Below are positions 1 to 7,782 of a stretch of DNA of 64,000 nucleotides, one piece after another (within the stretch, counting starts at the first letter, position 1; every line of letters starts with the position of its first letter). Position numbers and translations under genes: made by a program. This DNA is from an uncultured Clostridium sp. (GTDB lineage Bacteria > Bacillota > Clostridia > TANB77 > CAG-508), in contig CAMTJT010000010.1 in the NCBI GenBank assembly GCA_947073285.1, positions 1-64,000 on the forward strand, in the 5' to 3' direction. Below the pieces are notes generated by a model. It was not told where the DNA came from, did not search any database, and saw only the letters and a program-made list of their open reading frames with translations.

Positions 1-70
1 CTATGTGGTTGGCGATATATACCTCCACTACGGACTTTCACCGATTAGTCAAACGACATGCCTGTCGTAC
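1..70 (-). mobile_element. 5' end of a group II intron inserted in virD4
   Basis: On the minus strand the VirD4 reading frame stops matching its family right after the SPLDIL motif, and from position 70 the DNA looks like domain I of a bacterial group II intron. It starts GTACGAC (consensus GTGCGAC), followed at once by a CGACA-ggca-TGTCG hairpin and then the block GGTGAAAGTCCG seen in many such introns. From the virD4 start to position 71 the coding length is a whole number of codons once one recoding base is subtracted, so the junction falls between codons. The intron-encoded protein and the 3' exon lie outside the window. The identification rests on motif memory, not on a folded model. Confidence 0.68.
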
Positions 71-926
71 TAAAATATCAAGAGGACTTTCATAGTCCTC
101 CTCATCTTCTTTTGGTTTTCCTGCTCTCATCATTTCCGAAGCCATTGGAAAGTTTTGCTCATCTTCTGGAGCTTCATATTTCAAATAATAAAATAATGAT
201 GATAGAAGCATAGATGCAGAAATGTCCCAGAATGGATCTTGTGCTTGACTACCTTTTGGTGTTGTACTTTTAAAAAGATTTCCTACTAATTTTTGAATAT
301 CATTATCATCTTTTATATATACAAATGGATTATAACAATGACTTTTTTCTGTATTAACCAAATCTAAAACTCTTATTTTATAGCCTTTTTCTTTTAACAA
401 ATTTCCCGTATCTCTTAAAATCTCGCCGTTTTGGGTCAAGTATTACATAAGAGCAATTACATTGCATTACATTAGGTTTAGCATAAAATCTTGTTTTTCC
501 TGCACCACTACCACCAATTACTAAAACATTCAAATTTCTTCTGTGTTTTCTTGCATTTAAACCTAGCAGAACATTTTGTGTTAGTATTTTGTTCTGGCTC
601 TTTGGTAATTGCATATACTTTTTGTTTATTTGTTTTGCATTGCCCCATATTGCAGAGCCATATTCTTTACCTCTCCTATAATTTCTTCTACTAGACATAT
701 AAATTCCTATACCTAGTAAATATACAAATAAAAAAATAAGAACAGTTTTTAAGCTATTCTCACAAAATTCTATTTCAAATGGTGTATTCATTTTTTGAGG
801 TAAAGTATTTATGATTTCCACTAATCCACCATTTATATTTGGTGCTATTAGTAGGGATAACCATATTACTGCAATTCCTCCTAAACAAGCTAAAACAATG
901 TCTGCTGTTTTATCATTATCGTTCAC
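71..926 (-). CDS. virD4: VirD4/TraG-type conjugation coupling ATPase (5' exon; one CGG recoding site; split by intron)
   Basis: This is the type IV coupling protein that links the relaxosome to the conjugation channel at the membrane. Two membrane segments are visible (about residues 9-29 and 61-78), then Walker A GGSGAGKT at about 138-145 and the family motif ILDPKGE. At the DPK|GE junction the frame changes: codon 167 is CGG (428-426). Reading on in frame gives a short basic tail and a stop at 378. Skipping the C gives GGC GAG ATT and continues the family sequence through NPFVYI and DPFW to SPLDIL, where the group II intron begins. The start is a GTG behind AAAGGG and overlaps the upstream 67-aa gene by 11 nt. 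About the last half of the protein is beyond the window. It heads the transfer module with PcfB and the relaxase. Confidence 0.88.
426..428 (-). other. CGG +1 recoding site 1 (virD4, Gly167)
   Basis: In-frame CGG preceded by AAA and followed by C. Skipping one base gives GGC (Gly) in the family motif DPKGE. The unshifted frame stops at 378. Confidence 0.85.
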
Positions 927-1119
927 ACATTTCCCTTTCTTTTTTGAATTTAAACTTACATTTTTTCTTTGTTGGGGCTTTTATTACTTTTGTTAATATT
1001 TCAGTTATATACTCTGGATTTTGCTTTTCTTTTATCATATTATTTCTTTTTTCGTTTATAAGAGTTATAACTGTATTAAATTCGTATTGGTCTAATTCTA
1101 CTACTCTTTCATTTCCCAT
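916..1119 (-). CDS. small hypothetical protein upstream of virD4
   Basis: A 67-residue, highly charged, soluble protein beginning MGNERVVELDQYEFN, with a lysine/arginine-rich C-terminus (KKKCKFKFKKERE). A good ribosome site (AGAAAGG) lies before the ATG. It sits between the LtrC-like gene and virD4 and overlaps the virD4 start by 11 nt, which suggests translational coupling in the transfer operon. I do not recognise a domain. Small proteins at this position are common in Tn1549-like elements, but no function can be assigned. Confidence 0.65.
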   Translation of the reverse strand: MGNERVVELDQYEFNTVITLINEKRNNMIKEKQNPEYITEILTKVIKAPTKKKCKFKFKKEREMCER

Positions 1120-1125
1120 TTTATT

Positions 1126-2004
1126 CTACCTTTCTTGTTCTTTATTTTTTCTTGATTTTGCTTCTTGTTCAAAATAACTGACAATTTTAGAATTTATTGT
1201 TGTAAAATTTGTTCTAATATCGTCTAATTCTACTCTTATGTCTTTTCCTTTTTCTTTGCTTGATAAGTCATTTGGTAGATTAGAAAAATCAAATTGTGAG
1301 GTTTCTAATCCATATTTTTTACATATCATATAAGAAATACAATAAGTTTTAAATTCTTTCATTTCTCCATTTTCAACCCCTTGCATTTCCATTCTTGCAA
1401 TTTCTTGTATAACTGTTTTTAACAAATAGTCTGATTTTAAACCTCTACACATATATAGTTTATTTTCGTTCTCTACATACTCTGCACCTTTTTCTCCGTT
1501 TGGTAATACATCAACAACTTCCCTTTTTGCCTTACAATCTTTAAATAATGCTAACAATATATCTTTATCTGTATATTCTCTTTCTTCTGGTATAGGTGCA
1601 TTAGTTTGTGATATATCGTATTCTTCTTTTGGATTATAATATACTTTTCCATTTGCCTTATTTGGCTCTAATATTGTTATTGATTTTGCATCTTGTATAA
1701 GTTCATAACCTCTATCAATCCAATCTTGTTTTTCTTTTATTTGCATAGCATTAGGCTCTGTTTCTAATATTAGCATACAATTTCCAACAGAATATTTTTC
1801 AAATCTACTTAATATATTCAAATATTGTGTAAATAAATTTCCATCTTTTGATAATTTAAAAGACATATCATCTATCTTTTTGTATGCCTCATTTCTTTTC
1901 CTATTTTGTTCTTTCCAATTATTATTTTTATTGTATGGCTTATTATAATTGTTATTTTTACTTTTGTTATTTGTTCCTAATAAATCTTCAACGATTTCAT
2001 CCAT
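1126..2004 (-). CDS. LtrC/ArdC-like protein with degenerate zincin motif
   Basis: A 292-residue protein. After an Asn/Lys-rich disordered leader (about 12-40) it has an ArdC-N/LtrC-like module (FEKYSVGNCMLIL ... MQIKEKQDWIDRGYEL), a fold associated with single-stranded DNA binding and anti-restriction proteins of conjugative elements. In ArdC-type proteins the C-terminal half carries a zinc-protease-like HELAH motif. Here the equivalent stretch is VIQEIARM, so both histidines are replaced and metalloprotease activity is unlikely. It lies 1 nt after pcfB in the same operon. A role in protecting or handling transferred DNA is inference from family and context. Confidence 0.7.
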   Translation of the reverse strand: MDEIVEDLLGTNNKSKNNNYNKPYNKNNNWKEQNRKRNEAYKKIDDMSFKLSKDGNLFTQYLNILSRFEKYSVGNCMLILETEPNAMQIKEKQDWIDRGYELIQDAKSITILEPNKANGKVYYNPKEEYDISQTNAPIPEEREYTDKDILLALFKDCKAKREVVDVLPNGEKGAEYVENENKLYMCRGLKSDYLLKTVIQEIARMEMQGVENGEMKEFKTYCISYMICKKYGLETSQFDFSNLPNDLSSKEKGKDIRVELDDIRTNFTTINSKIVSYFEQEAKSRKNKEQER

Positions 2005-2005
2005 T

Positions 2006-2869
2006 TTATTTGCTCCTCTCTCTAATTCTATTTCTTTTTCTTCTTTTCTTCCTATTGTTTTGTGTTTCTAAATGTTTAGGCTCTTTAAAGTGTTTTCCTT
2101 TGTTCCTTTCATTTTCTTGCTTTAGATGTTTTTGCTCTTGTTTTTCTTTTATTACCGTATTTCCTGTTGCAACTGTTTTTTCTTTTGCAATTTCATTTTC
2201 TTCTTTTTCTTTTAATTCATTAGTAATTTGCTCTAGTTCCTTTTTTACTGACTTTTTCCCATTATTATATAAATTATCGTTTTCTAATTTGTTCTTGGTA
2301 TTTAAGGAACTCTCTAACTGATTGTTTTCTTCCGTTTTTTCATTACTGGGAGAATATTCTTGCATAACTTCTGTTTGTTCTAGTTCCTCTGGCTCTGCTA
2401 ATAATTCATCAACCATTTTTTCATCTTCGCTTTTTTCTTCTATTGCTTTTGCCTTTTCTTCTTTTTCCTTTTCTATTTCGTGTTGTATTGTAGCTATATC
2501 TGTAAAATTAAATCTCTCTGCAATTCTGTCAACTTTTGAAGCATCTTCTTGTCTGACCATAATATCAACAAGTCCGTCAATTTTTTCATTCTTTTTATCT
2601 GCTAATACACAATATAGAACTCCATATTTTTTTGCTTCTTGCGAAAACTTTTTCAAATCTTCTGACCTTATTGTAAATATTTTTAGTTCTTTACCAGTTT
2701 TTAGCATATTAGTAAGTCTTGTTTTTCCTTTTGTTTGCTTATTATCTTTTGATAATGCAATAAGAAATGTTATAAGATTTTTTGACCCCTCTCCTGCAAT
2801 TTTTAAAGTAAACCCTACACCATCTAAATAAATTTTTATAAGTTCTTCAGCTGAATCTGATGAGTTCAT
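2006..2869 (-). CDS. pcfB: PcfB family (DUF3801) conjugation protein
   Basis: A 287-residue protein. The N-terminal 130 residues match the PcfB/DUF3801 pattern (LLKTGKELKIFTIRSEDLKKFSQEAKKYGVLYCVL and DIMVRQEDASKVDRI, partly quoted). PcfB of pCF10 is a relaxosome accessory factor that helps dock the relaxase complex to the coupling ATPase, which fits its place between relaxase and virD4. The C-terminal half is Glu/Lys-rich, with coiled-coil-like heptads and a very basic tail (RKKRRKRNRIRERSK), probably DNA- or protein-binding. The start overlaps the end of the relaxase gene by 23 nt; ribosome site AAAGGAG. Confidence 0.85.
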   Translation of the reverse strand: MNSSDSAEELIKIYLDGVGFTLKIAGEGSKNLITFLIALSKDNKQTKGKTRLTNMLKTGKELKIFTIRSEDLKKFSQEAKKYGVLYCVLADKKNEKIDGLVDIMVRQEDASKVDRIAERFNFTDIATIQHEIEKEKEEKAKAIEEKSEDEKMVDELLAEPEELEQTEVMQEYSPSNEKTEENNQLESSLNTKNKLENDNLYNNGKKSVKKELEQITNELKEKEENEIAKEKTVATGNTVIKEKQEQKHLKQENERNKGKHFKEPKHLETQNNRKKRRKRNRIRERSK

Positions 2870-4214
2870 TGTTTTTCTCCTTTCCTTTTTGATTTTCTTT
2901 TTCCTTTTCTTGCATATATTCCATACTTTCCTTTATCTTTTGTTTTCTTTCTTCAATATCTTGGCAATATCCCACCTCCTTTTTTAGTGTAAAAATACTA
3001 TTTGATAACTGTAGAATTTCATCACACAATTTTTGTCTTTCATCTGCATTAGTAGTTTTTTGTCTTTTTCTTCTTAAAATTGTTCTTGTGTGCATTTGGT
3101 CATTCATTTTATCAATAGTTTGTTTTTTATATAAATAAAGTTCCTCCGTAGATTTTATATTATTTCTACAAAGGAACTTAATTTCATTAGATATTGTATC
3201 CATTTTCTTGATGTCTTTTCTCATATCTTGTGATATTTTAACTTTATTTCTATTATTAGGAAATTTTTTTAACAAATAACAATAGTATAAATATAGTCTG
3301 TATAAACTCCCTCTTTCTTTATTCAAATTGTATTTATTTTTTGAATAATATCTTTTTACTTTTGATCTTGCTTCTGGAAATGGTACTCTTGGAACTTGTG
3401 AATTTAATATTCTATCTTCAATATTTGATATAGAATATTCTTCGCCAAAATTTCTTTCAATTCTTATATTTCTTTTATATGGTGGTCTGCATACACTTAT
3501 TTTATTTGCTCTTATTGTAATTGTATATCCCATATCTTCTAAAATCTTTTCAAAATTTTTATAAGAATATGCTTGTGATATTGCATAATCAATATCTTCT
3601 TTTGCATTAGTATAATAATCTGACTTTTGAATATATGAAGTATAATATTTTGTATAATCTATCTTGTGCCTACCACACGGCTTTTCTTCAAGTACACTTA
3701 ATCCATACTCTTTGCATAGATCGTCTGATGTTTTTCTCATTAGTGCATAATTCTCTCTTGTATTCCTATATTTTCTTCCATCAACAAATGAAACAGAATT
3801 TAATAGAAAATGATTATGCAAATGATTAGTATTAAGATGTGTTGAAACTACAATCTCATATTTATCTCCCCAAAGTTCTTCTGCAAGTTTTACTCCAATT
3901 TCGTGTGCAACTTTTGCTGTTACCTCTCCCTCTGCAAATGATTGAAATCCGTGATATGCAAGTACACCTTTTGTTTTTCCATATCTTTTTTTAGTATATA
4001 TCATATCTCGTAGTGTATTATCTTCACTACAATTTATTCCAGTTACATATAATTGTTTCTCTGTTTTAAAATCTGCTTTTGTATATTCAATAGCATTGTG
4101 TAAATCTTTATACCAGTTTTTATTTTCTGTTTTCTCTGGATTAGTCGTATATTTTATAACTTTATCAAGTCTATTTTCAACTTTCCACAAACTTGTTGTT
4201 GCCACATTTACCAC
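2847..4214 (-). CDS. MOBP-type relaxase (MobA/VirD2-like)
   Basis: This is the nicking enzyme that starts transfer by cleaving oriT and staying bound to the 5' end. It has 455 residues. The N-terminal third carries the relaxase signatures: a candidate tyrosine in the segment with KVIKYTTNPEKT, the block GVLAYHGFQSF, and the metal-binding histidine motif THLNTNHLHNHFLLNSVSF around residues 125-145. The C-terminal third is a long charged, coiled-coil-like region ending in repeated Glu/Lys. It begins with GTG behind AAAGG and overlaps the MobC-like gene by 7 nt. Together with PcfB, MobC and VirD4 this makes a complete relaxosome-coupling set of the Tn1549 kind. Confidence 0.92.
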   Translation of the reverse strand: MVNVATTSLWKVENRLDKVIKYTTNPEKTENKNWYKDLHNAIEYTKADFKTEKQLYVTGINCSEDNTLRDMIYTKKRYGKTKGVLAYHGFQSFAEGEVTAKVAHEIGVKLAEELWGDKYEIVVSTHLNTNHLHNHFLLNSVSFVDGRKYRNTRENYALMRKTSDDLCKEYGLSVLEEKPCGRHKIDYTKYYTSYIQKSDYYTNAKEDIDYAISQAYSYKNFEKILEDMGYTITIRANKISVCRPPYKRNIRIERNFGEEYSISNIEDRILNSQVPRVPFPEARSKVKRYYSKNKYNLNKERGSLYRLYLYYCYLLKKFPNNRNKVKISQDMRKDIKKMDTISNEIKFLCRNNIKSTEELYLYKKQTIDKMNDQMHTRTILRRKRQKTTNADERQKLCDEILQLSNSIFTLKKEVGYCQDIEERKQKIKESMEYMQEKEKENQKGKEKNNELIRFS

Positions 4215-4528
4215 AACCTTTCCCTTATCAATGTTCTATACTCTTGCCATTTTTTAATTTCAGCTTGTAAAATTCTTTCATCATAAGACTTATTCCAATA
4301 TGAACTTCTTTCCAATTCATTTAATACTCTTATGAAATCATTTAATGGTTTTATTATTGTATCGTAAACAGTTTTATCTGGTCTTTCTTTTATTTCACAT
4401 CCTAAAGCAGATTCTCTCATAAAATCAGAAACAGTTTTACCTGTTTTATTTGCTTTTGATTTTATTTTTTCTAGCTCTGTTGGATTAACTCTTATTCGTA
4501 GCATAAAATCTCTTGTTTCTTCTTTCAA
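4208..4528 (-). CDS. MobC-like relaxosome accessory protein (ribbon-helix-helix)
   Basis: A 106-residue protein with an N-terminal ribbon-helix-helix pattern (FMLRIRVNPTELEKIKSKA then GKTVSDFMRESAL) typical of MobC-family proteins, which bind oriT and help the relaxase melt and nick DNA. The start is TTG behind AAAGGAG. It overlaps the relaxase start and lies directly downstream of an inverted-repeat-rich intergenic stretch that I propose as oriT. Confidence 0.83.
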   Translation of the reverse strand: MKEETRDFMLRIRVNPTELEKIKSKANKTGKTVSDFMRESALGCEIKERPDKTVYDTIIKPLNDFIRVLNELERSSYWNKSYDERILQAEIKKWQEYRTLIRERLW

Positions 4529-4560
4529 TTTTCTGCTCCTTTCTTTATTCTTTTAATGGG

Positions 4561-4615
4561 GATTGGGGCATTGCCCCATAATTTAACAAATGTAGCCACA
4601 TTTGTCTTGCTTGTT
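4561..4615. other. putative oriT region (paired inverted repeats before mobC)
   Basis: The gap between the MobC-like gene and the next gene upstream holds two palindromes: GGGGCA-t-TGCCCC (4565-4577) and ACAAATGT-agcc-ACATTTGT (4586-4605), followed by TCTTGCTTG. Adjacent inverted repeats beside mobC/relaxase genes are the usual form of a MOBP oriT. No nick site can be proved from sequence alone; the first hairpin might instead be an attenuator. Confidence 0.45.
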
Positions 4616-5060
4616 AGGACAATAAATCTTTATCTACAATAATACAATTTTCACATTTTTCACATACAATTTCATCATATTCTTTAGGTAAATCGTCTTC
4701 AATTTCTGTTTCACTTTCTTCGTCAAGTTCTTCATCATCTTCATTGCAATCTTCTATATAACTTTCAACAATATCTTCTTTTATTTGTTTGATTATTTTG
4801 CTAATTAGCTTATTCAATTCTTGCTCATTTTTTATAGAAATCTGCTCTGTTTTTTCTTCATTTTCTTTGCTAAAATCATTTGAAATTTCATCTAGTTTTA
4901 TTTCATAAACTTGATTATTTTTGTCTAAATTTTTGAATAAATATTCTTCATTTGTACTTAATAATTCAATAGCATTTTCCAATGCTTCTTGTTTATTTTT
5001 AGCCTTTATTTCTATTTCCTTTTCTGCTACTTTTTTTATTATAAACTTAAAATTTTTCAT
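4614..5060 (-). CDS. acidic hypothetical protein with C-terminal CxxC
   Basis: A 148-residue protein. The first 50 residues look like a small alpha/beta domain (FKFIIKKVAEKEIEIKAKNKQEALENA) similar to domains often found in element-encoded proteins. The middle is extremely acidic (EDCNEDDEELDEESETEIEDD). The end has CEKCENC, a possible zinc-binding pair. It follows the primase gene by 4 nt, so it is in the same transcript. Function not recognised; a DNA-mimic role would be speculation. Confidence 0.6.
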   Translation of the reverse strand: MKNFKFIIKKVAEKEIEIKAKNKQEALENAIELLSTNEEYLFKNLDKNNQVYEIKLDEISNDFSKENEEKTEQISIKNEQELNKLISKIIKQIKEDIVESYIEDCNEDDEELDEESETEIEDDLPKEYDEIVCEKCENCIIVDKDLLS

Positions 5061-5064
5061 AACT

Positions 5065-6052
5065 TTATCTATTCCTTTCTGTTTCTTTTTTTTTATTATT
5101 TTCTTGTTGTTTTAGTCCTAAAACTCTGCATAAATATTCATTATAATCTTTACCGAATTTTAGGAGTTTTATCTATAATTTCATACTTGTCTGAAAGAAT
5201 AGTTTGTAATGCTTTTGTTGCATTTCTTCCTGCTTCATCATTGTCTAAACATAGTACAATCTTTTTAATTTCTGGGTGTTTATCTAAATATTTTTTTATT
5301 GCAATTGGTACTTTACTTTCTTCAATTACTTTTGCAGGTTGATAAACTCCTGCAAGAGAAATCATTGTTTTATCTTCCCAATTTTGTCCATATAATTTAA
5401 AAAAGGAAGCAAAAGATAATAAATCTATTGCTCCCTCAAATATATAAATTGTATCTGTTTTTATATTAGATTCTAACCTAAAAGAATAATTTTTGCTACT
5501 GCCTGTTGCATCATTTTTAAACTTACTATTGTTTGTTGCTCTACACCCTGCATACTTTGCATTTCCAAACTCATCATAACCGACAAATACAACATTATGA
5601 TAGTTTTTTTCTTCATAAATCAAATGTTTTTCAATACATTTTTGTAATATTTCTTGGTCAATTCCTCTTGATTTTAGATATTGTTTTGCTCTGTTTTCGT
5701 TGTTATTTCTCTCTGGTAAAATCAAGTGTCTTTCTATTGCTTTTTCTTGTGTTTGTATAATAATTGGTGTTTTCATATTCATTCTGTCTGCAACAATTTT
5801 TGCTGATAAAGGGTATGGTATATTTTGCACTTTTTCCATATAATCTACTGCATTTTTTCCTCCTATACCTACAGAACACCAATTCCAATATCCATTAGAA
5901 ATCTTTAAACTATCGTGTGTTTTAGTACACCATTGTGTTCTTGTTTCTCTTACAAGTTCTTGTGGCTCACAAGTTGCTAAATATGTTAATAAATCAACTT
6001 GTTTTGCTTTTGCAATTATATCTGGATGCACCCATATTCCCTTTTTTGACAT
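5065..6052 (-). CDS. TOPRIM primase-like protein (DUF3991/TOPRIM), one CGG recoding site
   Basis: A 328-residue protein once recoding is applied. The N-terminal DUF3991-type region (residues 1-150) carries CTKTHDSLKI and GGKNAVDYM. A TOPRIM fold follows, with glutamate motif IYIFEGAIDLLSF and the aspartate pair IVLCLDNDEAG (about residues 265-280). Such proteins act as primases or DNA-processing partners of mobile-element relaxases. Residue 300 is CGG followed directly by TAA (5155-5150). Without a shift the protein ends KTPKIR. With one base skipped it continues GKDYNEYLC, the normal family C-terminus, and stops at 5065. The gene is preceded immediately by the 234-aa gene at 6059. Confidence 0.85.
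5153..5155 (-). other. CGG +1 recoding site 2 (primase, Gly300)
   Basis: In-frame CGG preceded by ATT and followed immediately by stop TAA. Skipping the C reads GGT AAA GAT (GKD), restoring the conserved GKDYN end of the DUF3991/TOPRIM family. Confidence 0.85.
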
Positions 6053-6058
6053 AGGCTA

Positions 6059-6763
6059 TCATCTACTTTCTTGCTTTTTTTGTTTATTTTCTTTTTCATA
6101 CTCTGAAGTAATTACATCTATTGTATCAACTATTGTAGGATATATTGTTTCTCCTAATCTTCCGTCTGCATTTCGCCAATCTTCATAACATTCTGAAAGT
6201 AAACCATCTTGTTTAAGCATTGCCTTTATTTCTGTTTCATCTAAATTCATTTCTTTTATTTGTCCTATAATTTCATCTTTTACAGTTAATTCATAAGCAC
6301 GATCTATAATTTTTTCTGGTGTGCATTTTTTTAATTCTTCAATCAATTCTTTATATTCTGAGTCTAATTTTTCTTCAAGTTCTTGCTTTAAATCTTCAAT
6401 TTTTTCATCTATTTTTTGTTTATATTTTTCATCTTGTCTGGCTTCAATTCGTGCATCAATTTGCTCTCTTAAAGTTTCATTTTCTATTTCTTTTAACATT
6501 GTTTCTTGCACTTTTTCTGCATTATTTCCAAAGAAATATTTGTCCTTATAACTTGAAAAATATACTTTATAATCAAAGTTTTTCATCATTTGGTATAGTT
6601 CCATTTCTATTCCACTTGCCCACCATAAATCGTCTGTATTTTCAATTTTACTATAAGTCATACTTGGAATTTCATACTTTTTTATAAATATTTCGCCATT
6701 ATTTTTTAACATTTCATCTTTTAAATCTTTATAAATTTGCTTAAAAATATCCTCTGTTTTCAT
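6059..6763 (-). CDS. hypothetical helical protein of the transfer module
   Basis: A 234-residue, charged, predominantly helical protein. Residues 85-150 form Glu/Lys/Asp-rich heptads suggestive of a coiled coil, and the C-terminus is ETIYPTIVDTIDVITSEYEKENKQKK. I chose the ATG (MKTEDIF) 11 nt after AAGGAG rather than an upstream GTG that overlaps the ribosome site. It ends 7 nt before the primase gene, so the two are probably co-translated. No family recognised; an element-specific accessory role is only inferred from position. Confidence 0.6.
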   Translation of the reverse strand: MKTEDIFKQIYKDLKDEMLKNNGEIFIKKYEIPSMTYSKIENTDDLWWASGIEMELYQMMKNFDYKVYFSSYKDKYFFGNNAEKVQETMLKEIENETLREQIDARIEARQDEKYKQKIDEKIEDLKQELEEKLDSEYKELIEELKKCTPEKIIDRAYELTVKDEIIGQIKEMNLDETEIKAMLKQDGLLSECYEDWRNADGRLGETIYPTIVDTIDVITSEYEKENKQKKQESR

Positions 6764-6787
6764 ACTATTTTTCACTCCTTTTACTAA

Positions 6788-7244
6788 TTACCTTTCTTTG
6801 TCTTTTGTTTTATTTTTTTGCAGTTTTTCTTTATCAAATAAGTCTGGATTTTTCGTCATTTTTTCAAGTCTATACAGGTTATTGTCATTATTAAAATATA
6901 CTGTATCTTTAATTGTTCCATATTTTTGATGCTTTAAAATTTGGTTATAAGTTAGAGTATCTTGTGTTCCTATAAAAACCCTTGTAGAGCCACTATTTCT
7001 TGCTAAATTCTTAAAAAATCCATTCAAATTTTCTATATTTTGATTAAACATTCTATTCGGAATATCTAATACCATTCTAATATTACACTTACAATCTGTT
7101 AAAATTGCAACGGAATATTCCTTTTCGTTTTGTATTTGTTTTATTAAAGCAACTAATTCCTCTCTATTAGAAATTTTTATATTATATAAAAAACCGTTTT
7201 CCTAAATCAAGGTGTTTAAGGGTATTTTTGCATAGTATTTGCAT
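6788..7244 (-). CDS. hypothetical protein restored by a CGG shift
   Basis: The region 7170-6788 reads as a convincing protein (REELVALIKQIQNEKEYSV, LTDCKCNIRMVLDIPNRM, GTQDTLTYNQILKHQKYG) but has no start codon in its own frame upstream of residue MVLD, where there is no ribosome site. Starting from ATG 7244, 5' of which lies AAGGG, the other frame runs MQILCKNTLKHLDLGK to a CGG at 7196. Skipping its C joins the two frames to give 151 residues. No function recognised. The start is the least certain part; an even longer zero-frame extension to 7478 exists but looks non-coding. Confidence 0.6.
7194..7196 (-). other. CGG +1 recoding site 3 (hypothetical, Gly17)
   Basis: CGG after AAA and before T. 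Skipping one base reads GGT and enters the long open frame ending at 6788. The unshifted frame stops five codons later at 7182. Confidence 0.6.
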
Positions 7245-7361
7245 ATTATCTACCCTTATTTGCTTGATTTTAAAGCATTTCACGGCATTTTTAAATCTTC
7301 TTAATTTTATCACATTTACAATTATTTTTCCACATATTTTAGAAAAATCTATTATAAAATG

Positions 7362-7408
7362 ATGATGACTGGAAACATAGAAATATAATCTACACTTCCA
7401 GTCATCAT
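7362..7408 (-). terminator. hairpin between integrase operon and the 151-aa gene
   Basis: Perfect 13-bp arms, ATGATGACTGGAA (7362-7374) and its complement (7396-7408), with a 21-nt loop, followed on the minus strand by a T-rich tract. This fits a terminator after the 79-aa gene at 7515. Confidence 0.55.
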
Positions 7409-7514
7409 TTAATTGATAATCTACAAATATTCTACTTTCAGACACTTCATTTTCCGTTTTAAGACGTTTTAATATCATAAACCTATACCGTATATAGTTC
7501 CTTTCATTAAATAG

Positions 7515-7754
7515 TTATCTCAGTACAAACTGATTATTTGTAAGTACCCTTACAATATCTGCTCCTAAATCTGCCCTTAATGTTTTAATAATTGTATTCA
7601 AATATACTGTTTCTTTCTCATATTTATTATAAAGAAATTCATTACAGTTATTTTTATGAGTTTCAATATAGAATTTTATTCTTTGTTGCATTTCATTTTC
7701 TTCGGGCATACTTTTAATGATTATTTCTGCAATATCTACTTTTCCATTTTTCAT
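7515..7754 (-). CDS. small hypothetical protein after integrase
   Basis: A 79-residue soluble protein with good ribosome site AAAGGAG. It lies 28 nt downstream of the corrected integrase stop on the same strand, so it is probably the last gene of the xis-int transcript. Internal features are a helical N-terminus (VDIAEIIIKSMPEENEMQQRI) and a basic middle. No family recognised. Confidence 0.6.
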   Translation of the reverse strand: MKNGKVDIAEIIIKSMPEENEMQQRIKFYIETHKNNCNEFLYNKYEKETVYLNTIIKTLRADLGADIVRVLTNNQFVLR

Positions 7755-7782
7755 TGTTTTTTGCTCCTTTTTTAAAATTTAA

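Noticed and set aside
38-439. Separate TTG-started gene at the left edge
   Set aside because: It is the shifted continuation of virD4, ending inside the group II intron; the apparent TTG has no ribosome site.
2322-2831. Long Ser/Phe-rich plus-strand open frames opposite minus-strand genes (several across the window)
   Set aside because: They mirror the codons of real genes (AGA, GAA, AAA giving Ser, Phe, Leu), lack ribosome sites and match no family.
7182-7478. 98-codon open frame extending upstream of the 151-aa gene
   Set aside because: Its first half runs through a strong hairpin and has no coding character. Only the last 17 codons from ATG 7244 are used in my model.
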